From assembly GCA_945882005.1 (NCBI GenBank), contig CAMCWG010000160.1, forward strand, positions 1-6,934: DNA of 6,934 bases. Direction: 5' to 3'. Under the pieces are notes generated by a model, which worked only from the letters and a program-made list of their open reading frames with translations, did no database searches and had not been told where the DNA came from. Positions 1-6,254 of this stretch are shown piece by piece. Made by a program: the position numbers and the translations under genes. Every line of letters begins with the position of its first letter. Position 1 is the stretch's first letter. The DNA comes from Bordetella parapertussis. GTDB taxonomy: Bacteria; Pseudomonadota; Gammaproteobacteria; Burkholderiales; Burkholderiaceae_B.

Positions 1-1110
1 AACAAACACTGCTGTGAGTGCAAGAATCATGGCACCAACGTTAGGTAGAAGTGCCGTGACTACGGGAGGCCAGTTAAACAGCAAACTGACGTTTAGCGCG
101 AGTTGATTGATCATGAAAAAACCGGTGCCAAGCAATATACCTAAAAACACCTTCGCACCGACCCCACCCCGACGTGTTTGCATAAAGCTAATGGGCGCGG
201 CGATCGTGAGCATCACCAGTAAGGTGAAGGGGTACGCCATTTTTCTCCAGACAGCCACGATTTGCCGATCTGCTTGTAATTGGTTGCGATCTAAGTAGTC
301 GATGTAGTCGTGTAAAGCGACCAGGGACATCCGTTCAGGAGTCAGAATGCGTGCAACGAGGCGCTCGCTGCTTAAGGTCGTATCGATGGATTGTTGCGGT
401 AATTGTTTGACCGTTGCTGCGGGTTGTCCTGTGACCTTAGCATCAGCCAGAACATTTTTGATGTTTGCGTCGATGTGGGTTTCGACGACGTCCTGCATTT
501 CAAGTTTGCCTTTAAGGAACCTTCCTGACTTAGCCTGAGTCATGACCGATAAAGTGAGTCCGTCTGGAAACTCATAGATCGACAGGTTTTCAACGTTACC
601 GGACGCGAGTAATTTTCCGACGTTAATCACGCGCGTTCCGCCATTTCGTGTGGGCTCCTTAAACCAATAGCCGCTCGCCAAACGGCCGCCTTCGACTCGT
701 CCGCGCATTAGCAGGTTGACCTCACTACTTTTGATTTCCGCAAGGGGTGTTAAAAACTCAGAGAGAACAAGCGCGCCCAAGATGATTGGTATCGATACTG
801 TCCAGAGCATGCGCAATAGCCCCATGCCGCTGACGCCGGAGACTCGTAAAATCACGAGCTCGTTGCGTTGTGCCAGACCTGAAAGAGCCAGAATGGCCCC
901 AATCAGCAAACCAATCGGCAGCAAATCATAGAGGCGAGTGGGCAGGGATAGCCCTTGCAGATAAAACAGTGCTGATAACGGAAAACGTGCGCTCACGGAG
1001 TCGAGTTCATCGACAAGCGTAAAGAACGTAAAGAGCCCAAGCAAAGCAATTAAAACGACCGAGGTGGATCGGTAGATTTCGCGGGCGAGATAGCGGCGTG
1101 CAGTTTGCAT
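1..1110 (-). CDS. lptG: LPS export ABC transporter permease LptG (3' end cut by window edge)
   Basis: LptG is an inner-membrane permease that, with LptF and the LptB ATPase dimer, extracts lipopolysaccharide from the inner membrane and passes it to the LptC-LptA bridge. I translated this frame by hand: it is open for 370 codons from the ATG at 1110 to base 1 with no stop. It begins MQTARRYLAREIYRS and shows the LptF/LptG layout: membrane segments near residues 17-36, 58-79 and 98-119, a polar periplasmic jelly-roll region of about 165 residues, then three more membrane segments from about 292 to the end. AQRNELVILRVSG (80-92) matches the coupling-helix region that contacts LptB. The segment around LHDYIDYL (266-273) resembles E. 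coli LptG rather than LptF. By comparison with the E. coli protein only a few C-terminal residues are missing. It starts 17 nt after the aroE stop, so it probably shares that transcript; only a weak AAGG lies upstream. The lack of lptF just upstream is unusual. Confidence 0.94.
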   Translation of the reverse strand, partial: MQTARRYLAREIYRSTSVVLIALLGLFTFFTLVDELDSVSARFPLSALFYLQGLSLPTRLYDLLPIGLLIGAILALSGLAQRNELVILRVSGVSGMGLLRMLWTVSIPIILGALVLSEFLTPLAEIKSSEVNLLMRGRVEGGRLASGYWFKEPTRNGGTRVINVGKLLASGNVENLSIYEFPDGLTLSVMTQAKSGRFLKGKLEMQDVVETHIDANIKNVLADAKVTGQPAATVKQLPQQSIDTTLSSERLVARILTPERMSLVALHDYIDYLDRNQLQADRQIVAVWRKMAYPFTLLVMLTIAAPISFMQTRRGGVGAKVFLGILLGTGFFMINQLALNVSLLFNWPPVVTALLPNVGAMILALTAVFV

Positions 1111-1127
1111 AAGCCTTAGTGTAATGC

Positions 1128-1991
1128 CTAGTGACTCTCAGAGATTGCAGCACGTAGACCGGAAAGTACGGGAATTATGTCTGGCCTTACGCCATGCCAG
1201 ATGAAAAAGCTTTCGGCTGCTTGCCCGACCAGCATGCCTAGCCCGTCGCTTGTCTGGGCTGCACCGTTACGCTGCGCTTGCAGCATGAAGGGTGTCGCAT
1301 TTGCACCATACATCATGTCATAGGCCCAGGCATTTTTTGCGTACAGGTGGGGCGCAACCGCTGGCGCCTCGCCGCTAAGACTACTGGAGCTTGAGTTGAT
1401 GACGAGGTCCCAGCTTTCGGGTCGACCTACTTCCTCTAAGCTGCCCGCAGTGAGTTTGTATGGCGCAACAGGGGATACCTTTTGGTGTTGCGCAATGAGT
1501 TCATGTGCACGCATCGCCGTCCTGTTGATCACGTGGAGTCTGGCGCATCCAGCATCTAGAAGAGGCCCCAGCACACCGCGTGCGGCACCGCCCGCGCCAA
1601 TTAACAGGACGCGTGTATCCGTGTTCAGTGCAGCGAGTCGCTGTAAGTCCTGAACAAGTCCGACTCCATCCGTATTGCACCCATATAGTGCGCCTTGCTC
1701 GGTCCACAGCGTATTGACTGCTTGCGCCAATGTGGCCCGCTGGCTCAAATGCATGCGGGCGAGCTCCCAGGCTTCTAGCTTAAAGGGCACCGTGATATTC
1801 AGCCCTCGGCCACCCGAGCCAAAAAACTCGCCTACCGTGCGCGCGAAGCCATCAAGCGGTGACAGAATCCGGTCGTAGCGCAGTGTGATGCCGGTTTGCT
1901 CAGCGAATTGCTGGTGAATGGCGGGTGAGCGGCTATGTTCGATGGGGTTGCCAACGACAGCGCATAAAGTGGGGGAGTGAGAACTTGTCAT
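1128..1991 (-). CDS. aroE: Shikimate dehydrogenase (NADP+)
   Basis: AroE reversibly reduces 3-dehydroshikimate to shikimate with NADPH in the cytoplasm, a step towards chorismate and the aromatic amino acids. The 287-residue protein has normal family length. The N-terminal substrate domain has VVGNPIEHSRSP (12-23, shikimate-binding serines), LNITVPFK (64-71, catalytic Lys71) and NTDG (106-109, catalytic Asp108). The NADP-binding Rossmann part has GAGGAARG (132-139) and NRTAMRA (156-162), the basic stretch that gives NADP specificity. The C-terminal part has YDMMYG (224-229) and DGLGMLVGQAAESF (249-262, with the substrate-contacting Gln257). The usual N-A-T-S-type motif is replaced by Asn199 followed by five serines, a mild variant. 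Its ATG overlaps the stop of the upstream TonB-like gene in ATGA, and no clear Shine-Dalgarno sequence precedes it, which suggests coupled translation. The stop is TAG. In related genomes mtgA usually follows aroE, but here lptG does. Confidence 0.97.
   Translation of the reverse strand: MTSSHSPTLCAVVGNPIEHSRSPAIHQQFAEQTGITLRYDRILSPLDGFARTVGEFFGSGGRGLNITVPFKLEAWELARMHLSQRATLAQAVNTLWTEQGALYGCNTDGVGLVQDLQRLAALNTDTRVLLIGAGGAARGVLGPLLDAGCARLHVINRTAMRAHELIAQHQKVSPVAPYKLTAGSLEEVGRPESWDLVINSSSSSLSGEAPAVAPHLYAKNAWAYDMMYGANATPFMLQAQRNGAAQTSDGLGMLVGQAAESFFIWHGVRPDIIPVLSGLRAAISESH
1988..1991 (-). other. ATGA stop-start overlap, TonB-like gene to aroE
   Basis: The same ATGA arrangement occurs here: the TGA ends the TonB-like gene and the ATG begins aroE. 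The stretch before it offers no strong ribosome binding site. Two successive ATGA junctions argue that the RNB gene, the TonB-like gene and aroE form one transcript with coupled translation. Confidence 0.8.
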
Positions 1992-2875
1992 TTCGTGGTA
2001 ACCGATCCGTTTACAAAGTGCCAGGTACGCGTCAAAACGAGCTCGTCGATTTGACCTGCCATGTCTTGCGGAAATGTGGCGAAGGGCGCGGCGAGCTGGG
2101 CAATGCGGCGCACGGCTTGATTAAGTAACGCCTTATCAGACGGGCGGTTGATCTGAATGTTTGCGATGGATCCATCTGCGCGAATCGTGATCGTGGCTTG
2201 CACCGTACCGTATACCTTGTCACCCACGCCCTTTGGGTAGTGCTGTGTACCGATCTGCTCAACGCGACGACGCCATTGATCGATGTAAGGCGCATACGTA
2301 GTTTGGAGCGCAGACGGGGCGTCAAAGTGTTTGCGCGGTCGTTCACTGTACTCTTGGATCTGTTGCGTGATTACCGCAATACGATTGTTCCGCATAATCG
2401 CTTCTTGATCATCCTGGTCGGATCCATTTAGATCCGTGTCTTTCAGAAAGTGTTCATTCGGACGACCTTCTTGTACCGCCTGTTGCGCTTTTAAAAGTGT
2501 GAGGAGTTCTTGCTGCTGTGCTTCGAGTTGCAGTCTTTTCTTTACGAGCGCCTCAAGCATCAGGTTGTCGGGTGAATCACCCCCGTGGACGAGTTGGCTG
2601 GAGCTATAGCCTTTAGAGGAATCCCCGCCGCCATCTACGTTGGCTTGCGCAAACAGGCGCGCGAGAGCGGGTGCACTATCGGTCTGCGCATTGACCATAA
2701 TCACTTCCATTTCGGAGGGTAATGGTTGTATGGAAGGTGCTGTCGAGATGTTCCAGGCAAGAATCGCACTATGCGCAAGAATCGACAACGAAACAGCCCA
2801 GTATAAAAAGCGACGCTGACCCAAGGACCAGTCGGCCGCTAAGTTTGGGGTCAAAGGCGTTGTCTGCGGTGTCAT
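1988..2875 (-). CDS. TonB-like single-span membrane protein with coiled coil and TonB C-terminal domain
   Basis: TonB-type proteins sit in the inner membrane and reach across the periplasm to act on outer-membrane partners; the target of this one is unknown. Visible in its 295 residues: a short cytoplasmic tail ending in Arg21-Arg22; one membrane span at about 23-42 containing S-x-x-x-H (Ser31, His35), the pattern by which TonB couples to ExbB/ExbD; a periplasmic EMEVIMVNA strand (55-63) and AQANVDGGGD (76-85), which I recall as typical of the betaproteobacterial homologues; a Gln/Leu-rich helical stretch with coiled-coil character (about 104-178); and a C-terminal TonB-like domain (about 195-290), including YGTVQATITIRADGSI (222-237) and a final strand near LVLTRTWHF (279-287). 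There is no proline-rich linker of the classic TonB kind. It overlaps the RNB gene upstream and aroE downstream by 4 nt each. No exbB or exbD lies in the window. A TolA-like role is possible. The family assignment is firm; the function is not. Confidence 0.85.
   Translation of the reverse strand: MTPQTTPLTPNLAADWSLGQRRFLYWAVSLSILAHSAILAWNISTAPSIQPLPSEMEVIMVNAQTDSAPALARLFAQANVDGGGDSSKGYSSSQLVHGGDSPDNLMLEALVKKRLQLEAQQQELLTLLKAQQAVQEGRPNEHFLKDTDLNGSDQDDQEAIMRNNRIAVITQQIQEYSERPRKHFDAPSALQTTYAPYIDQWRRRVEQIGTQHYPKGVGDKVYGTVQATITIRADGSIANIQINRPSDKALLNQAVRRIAQLAAPFATFPQDMAGQIDELVLTRTWHFVNGSVTTK
2872..2875 (-). other. ATGA stop-start overlap, RNB gene to TonB-like gene
   Basis: On the minus strand the four bases read ATGA, so the ATG of the TonB-like gene contains the TGA stop of the RNB gene. 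The 20 bases before the ATG contain no Shine-Dalgarno-like purine run, so translation of the second gene probably depends on ribosomes finishing the first. The overlap is seen directly; the coupling is inferred. Confidence 0.8.
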
Positions 2876-4758
2876 ATTGTTTGCGCGGCAACGTAACGGC
2901 AGTCGACCTCAAGGGTCAGTTCATCAGTGGAAAGAATTTGCAAGGTCACCACCTCGCCGCGTTCAATCTGTGGGAGCCCACTTACACGAAACACAAGCGG
3001 GGCATTGTCTAGGCGCACCAGATCCTCTTTCAGCACGGTTGCCGAGCACTCTGTGATTTGCTGCTGCCGCAACCAGCGCAGGCACCAAAAGCGCTCCAAG
3101 CTATTTTGGAAATCATGCCACGCTGTGTATTGCGCCTCGAACCCACCGATGATGGCAAATAGGTCTGCATCCTTGGGTTTGAAGGGAGCTACCAAGGGCG
3201 CCGAGATGCCGTGCACAATCGCTGCGATGATTTGCCACTGATTCACTAAGTCGACATAGCGTCTTAACGGAGACGTGCACCACGCGTATTGGGCGACACC
3301 GATAGCCTCGTGTGGCAGCGCATGTGTGCTCATGCGCACGCGGCCGCCTTGTTGTGAGCGATAAATGCCCGGCAGGCCATTGGCTGCGAGCAGACCGCCC
3401 CAGGTGCTATTGGCAAGAATCATGTATTCCGCGACAAGTCGATCGAGGGGGGCATTACGCATGCGCGGCACGATCCGCACGGGAGTCTCAGGGTCGTCTG
3501 GATCCCCGTCCACATAAAAGCTGTATTCCACCCGGTTGTTGTTCTCAGTCTTGCCACGAACAATATCCCGCTGTTTGCTTAGTGAAAGTGCGAGCGCCCA
3601 AAGCGGACGAATCCAGTCATTGTAGGGGAGTGTCGCCGCTGGGTCAGCTAGGGCCTCTTCGGTGATGTCTTGATCGAGCGCGTTATGGCGCAGGTTCTCG
3701 CGTACCGAGACACGTTCAACCTTGCTTTCGTGTGACAGGATTTCGCCTGTCTGCGGATTAGCTGTGACGTAAAGCGATACGGCGGGTGTGGGGCGACCTG
3801 CGTCGAGCGAATAGGCGGCAATCACGGCGTCGGGTTGCATGGGGATTTTGTCGCCAGGCATATAGACTGTGGACATCCGTGCGCGCGCCAATTTGTCAAA
3901 GGCGCTATCGCGTGTCACGGACAAGCCGGGTGCAGCGATGTGAATGCCAACCGTTACGTTGCCATCCGGCAAAACGGTTACAGACAGGGCGTCGTCGATT
4001 TCGGTCGTCGTGATGTCATCAACCGAATAGGCAACGACATCGGCAAGAGGCAGTTCACCGTCAAAAGAGGGCAAGGTCTCGGCAGGGAATTCCGTTCCAC
4101 GAGGGAAGTGCGTTGCGATAAAGCGGCCCTTGTGCAGCGCCAGAGCATGCGGCCAGGCACCAAGTTCAAGGAGCACACGCTCGGGCGGTTTTTGCAAAGC
4201 GGTGGCTGCCGCATCCAGTGCCTTCCACGCCTGTGAATTTTTATCTGGCCGGGTGATCAGTGCCATCGCGGAGTCTGCGATCGCTTGCGGCAAACGACCA
4301 GCAATAATCTCATCGGCCCAAGCAGCCATTTCAGCCGCTTGTCGTTGTTTTTTTTCTTGTGCCGCAAGGGCTGCGGTCAGGATTTCGGGTGGAGCGGGGC
4401 GGTAGCGACCGCGGCCTCGACGGTGAAAATAAATAGGCGCACTGTGCAGACGCAGGAGCAGAGTTGTTTTTTCTAGTGTGTTGACCGGGTGACCGAAGTA
4501 GTCGGTACCAAGCGTTTCAACATCGAACTCGTCCTGAGGCGCACACTCCCACAAAAACTGCAGCTCAATTTCCTCTGAAAGCCGCTGTGCTTCGGGCATC
4601 AAGACATCTGGCGCTGGGCTCGCAAAAGTAAATAAACAATTGGCGCGCTTTATTTTGCTCCGTTTGCCTGACTCAGACTCAACTTGCAGAGCAGCATCCG
4701 ACTCGGACATGATGTGTCCAGTCTTGAACGTGCCTTCTTCTTCAAACAAAACGTACAT
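2872..4758 (-). CDS. RNase II/R-like exoribonuclease (RNB domain)
   Basis: RNB enzymes are Mg2+-dependent 3'-to-5' exoribonucleases that degrade RNA processively in the cytoplasm. This 628-residue protein is close in length to RNase II (about 640) and shorter than RNase R. In order it has a small beta-rich N-terminal domain (about 1-46), a probable winged-helix region (about 60-125), a helical Ala/Gln-rich linker (125-200), the RNB catalytic domain (about 235-515) and a short S1/OB-like tail (about 568-625). The metal site is in SVDDITTTEIDDALS (245-259): Asp247, Glu253, Asp255 and Asp256 align with the four acidic residues of RNase II, the second being Glu instead of Asp. VYMPGDKIPM (298-307), LVAEYMILAN (441-450) and TSPLRRY (495-501) are further RNB hallmarks; Arg500 corresponds to the catalytic arginine. 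The TSPLRRY motif is preceded by YAW where RNase II and R have Y-x-H. It starts 32 nt after mpl with only a weak GGA as ribosome site. It is neither a clear rnb nor a clear rnr orthologue, so no symbol is given. Confidence 0.9.
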   Translation of the reverse strand: MYVLFEEEGTFKTGHIMSESDAALQVESESGKRSKIKRANCLFTFASPAPDVLMPEAQRLSEEIELQFLWECAPQDEFDVETLGTDYFGHPVNTLEKTTLLLRLHSAPIYFHRRGRGRYRPAPPEILTAALAAQEKKQRQAAEMAAWADEIIAGRLPQAIADSAMALITRPDKNSQAWKALDAAATALQKPPERVLLELGAWPHALALHKGRFIATHFPRGTEFPAETLPSFDGELPLADVVAYSVDDITTTEIDDALSVTVLPDGNVTVGIHIAAPGLSVTRDSAFDKLARARMSTVYMPGDKIPMQPDAVIAAYSLDAGRPTPAVSLYVTANPQTGEILSHESKVERVSVRENLRHNALDQDITEEALADPAATLPYNDWIRPLWALALSLSKQRDIVRGKTENNNRVEYSFYVDGDPDDPETPVRIVPRMRNAPLDRLVAEYMILANSTWGGLLAANGLPGIYRSQQGGRVRMSTHALPHEAIGVAQYAWCTSPLRRYVDLVNQWQIIAAIVHGISAPLVAPFKPKDADLFAIIGGFEAQYTAWHDFQNSLERFWCLRWLRQQQITECSATVLKEDLVRLDNAPLVFRVSGLPQIERGEVVTLQILSTDELTLEVDCRYVAAQTI

Positions 4759-4790
4759 ATGATGTCCGGTGATGCTGTGTGATACCCGCT
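4759..4790 (-). other. Short intergenic gap between mpl and the RNB gene
   Basis: These 32 bases separate the mpl stop (TAA) from the RNB start. I see no terminator hairpin or promoter-like pair of boxes, only a weak GGA about six bases before the ATG, so the RNB gene is probably read through from mpl. Confidence 0.5.
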
Positions 4791-6158
4791 TTAGTGCTGG
4801 CGAGTGAGTGCGTCGAGCAGGCGGGCGTGCACGCCAGCGAAGCCGCCGTTACTCATGATGAGAATATGATCGTTTGGCTGCGCGGCACTGACGATCGCCT
4901 GCACCAGCGAATCGATGTCATGGTGCGCCTGCATGCGTGCTCCGAGCGGAGCAAGGACCTCTGTTGGATCCCAACCCAAGGCCTGCTTGCCCTCAAGCTG
5001 ACCAAAGCAAAACACTAGATCGGCGGGCTCAAGCGCTTGCGGCAACCGTGCGGCCATCGTGCCAAGTTTCATTGTGTTGGAGCGCGGCTCCAGAACGGCG
5101 AGGATGCGCTGCTTCCCAATCTGAGCACGTAAGCCATCAAGCGTTGTTCGGATTGCAGTAGGGTGGTGCGCAAAATCATCGTAAACCGTGATGTCGCGCA
5201 CTGTGCCTCGGACTTCCATACGGCGTTTGACACCCGTAAAAGCAGACAGTGCTTCGACGCTTATACTTGGCTCGACCCCAACATGCGCGGCTGCTGCAAT
5301 GGCAACCAAGGCATTATTGCGGTTGTGCGCGCCCGTGAGTGTCCACTGGACGAGGCCGTAGACAGTGTTGTCACGTTTGATCTCGAAGGACAGAGGGCTC
5401 ACTTCGCGTGTATGCCAGCCACCCTCTTGTCCTGTGCGTACAAGTTCGGCCCAGCAACCTCGAGCTAATACGCGGTCGAGTGCCTCTTCGCCGACCGGGG
5501 CAATCACCTGACCGGAGCGTGCAATCGTGCGCACGAGGTGATGAAACTGTGTTTCGATTGCGGCAAGATCCGGGAAGATATCCGCGTGATCGTATTCAAG
5601 GTTGTTCAAAATGGCGGTCTTGGGCCGATAGTGCACAAACTTTGAGCGCTTGTCGAAAAAAGCGGTGTCGTACTCATCGGCCTCAATCACAAAAAGCGGC
5701 TGCGCAGGGTCGTATCTGCCTGACACCTCAAGGCCTGGGGCAACGCCGCCGATTAAAAAGTTAGGCTGCTTGCCGGCATAGTGAAGAATCCAAGCAAGCA
5801 TTGAACTCGTTGTCGTCTTGCCATGAGTGCCAGCGACGGCGAGGACGTGCTGGCCTTGCAATATGTGTTCGCCGAGCCACTGAGGACCGGACGTATAGGA
5901 TAGGCCGGCATCCAGAATCGCTTCCATCAAGGGGTTGCCGCGCGTGACCACGTTGCCAATCACAAAGAGGTCTGGCTTGAGTGCGAGCTGATCGGCCTCA
6001 AAGCCCTCAATAAGCGCAATGCCCTGCTCCTCGAGCTGTGTGCTCATCGGGGGGTAGACACCGGCGTCACAGCCCGTGACGCGATGACCGGCCGCACGAG
6101 CGATGAGCGCTAGGCTGCCCATGAACGTGCCACAAATTCCCAAAATATGCAGATGCAT
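4791..6158 (-). CDS. mpl: UDP-N-acetylmuramate:L-alanyl-gamma-D-glutamyl-meso-diaminopimelate ligase
   Basis: Mpl is a cytoplasmic enzyme of peptidoglycan recycling. It uses ATP to join the recovered tripeptide L-Ala-gamma-D-Glu-meso-DAP to UDP-MurNAc, bypassing MurC, MurD and MurE. The 455-residue protein has normal Mpl length. The N-terminal Rossmann domain starts with HILGICGTFMGSLA (4-17), characteristic of Mpl as against MurC, and continues through TGCDAGVYPPMS (28-39). The Mur-ligase ATP domain has the P-loop AGTHGKTTTSSM (109-120), EADEYD (159-164), NNLEYDHADIF (185-195) and GAHNRNN (276-282). The C-terminal domain has DDFAHHPTAI (327-336), EPRSNTMKLG (357-366) and SNGGF (436-440). It is the first gene of the minus-strand cluster and has the best ribosome site there, AGGAGA at 6165-6170, seven bases before the ATG when measured from AGGAG. 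It is transcribed divergently from the thioredoxin-like gene. Confidence 0.97.
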   Translation of the reverse strand: MHLHILGICGTFMGSLALIARAAGHRVTGCDAGVYPPMSTQLEEQGIALIEGFEADQLALKPDLFVIGNVVTRGNPLMEAILDAGLSYTSGPQWLGEHILQGQHVLAVAGTHGKTTTSSMLAWILHYAGKQPNFLIGGVAPGLEVSGRYDPAQPLFVIEADEYDTAFFDKRSKFVHYRPKTAILNNLEYDHADIFPDLAAIETQFHHLVRTIARSGQVIAPVGEEALDRVLARGCWAELVRTGQEGGWHTREVSPLSFEIKRDNTVYGLVQWTLTGAHNRNNALVAIAAAAHVGVEPSISVEALSAFTGVKRRMEVRGTVRDITVYDDFAHHPTAIRTTLDGLRAQIGKQRILAVLEPRSNTMKLGTMAARLPQALEPADLVFCFGQLEGKQALGWDPTEVLAPLGARMQAHHDIDSLVQAIVSAAQPNDHILIMSNGGFAGVHARLLDALTRQH

Positions 6159-6164
6159 GACGAA

Positions 6165-6170
6165 TCTCCT
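6165..6170 (-). promoter_or_regulatory. Ribosome binding site of mpl
   Basis: On the minus strand this reads AGGAGA, a near-complete Shine-Dalgarno sequence at suitable spacing before the ATG at 6158. It supports that start, which also places the family's N-terminal glycine-rich motif at the expected distance from the start. It is the only strong ribosome site in the minus-strand cluster. Confidence 0.8.
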
Positions 6171-6176
6171 ACGCGC

Positions 6177-6205
6177 ATTGTAGAGGGAGAGTGCGTTGCG
6201 TTTAA
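6177..6205 (-). promoter_or_regulatory. Candidate sigma-70 promoter for the mpl cluster
   Basis: The minus strand has TACAAT at 6182-6177 (5 of 6 to the -10 consensus) and TTAAAC at 6205-6200 (3 of 6 to the -35 consensus), 17 bases apart. Transcription would start near 6170, at the edge of the ribosome binding site, giving a leader of only about a dozen bases. The -10 box is good and the -35 box poor, so the real start could lie elsewhere in the gap. Confidence 0.4.
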
Positions 6206-6241
6206 GGTGGTTTGTGTCGCAGTATTGCAGTGATCTGACGC

Positions 6242-6247
6242 TATGAT
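6242..6247 (+). promoter_or_regulatory. Possible -10 box for the thioredoxin-like gene
   Basis: TATGAT matches the -10 consensus at 5 of 6 positions and lies 7 bases before the ATG at 6255, so initiation from it would give an almost leaderless message. No convincing -35 box is found at 16-18 bases upstream, and TATGAT also overlaps an alternative start codon. This is a weak call. Confidence 0.2.
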
Positions 6248-6254
6248 GTGTCTT

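Noticed and set aside
2032..2346. Minus-strand 104-codon frame inside the TonB-like gene
   Set aside because: It is in a different frame from the TonB C-terminal domain, which has clear family sequence; the alternative translation shows no domain.
3312..4236. Long plus-strand open frames (3312-3665, 3835-4236) opposite the RNB gene
   Set aside because: They lie antisense to a gene with clear family motifs along its length, have Arg/Cys-rich low-information translations, and show no recognisable domain or ribosome site.
4779..5764. Plus-strand open frames opposite mpl, the largest at 5408-5764
   Set aside because: Fully antisense to an intact mpl with all its motifs. The composition is that of a shadow frame in GC-rich DNA.
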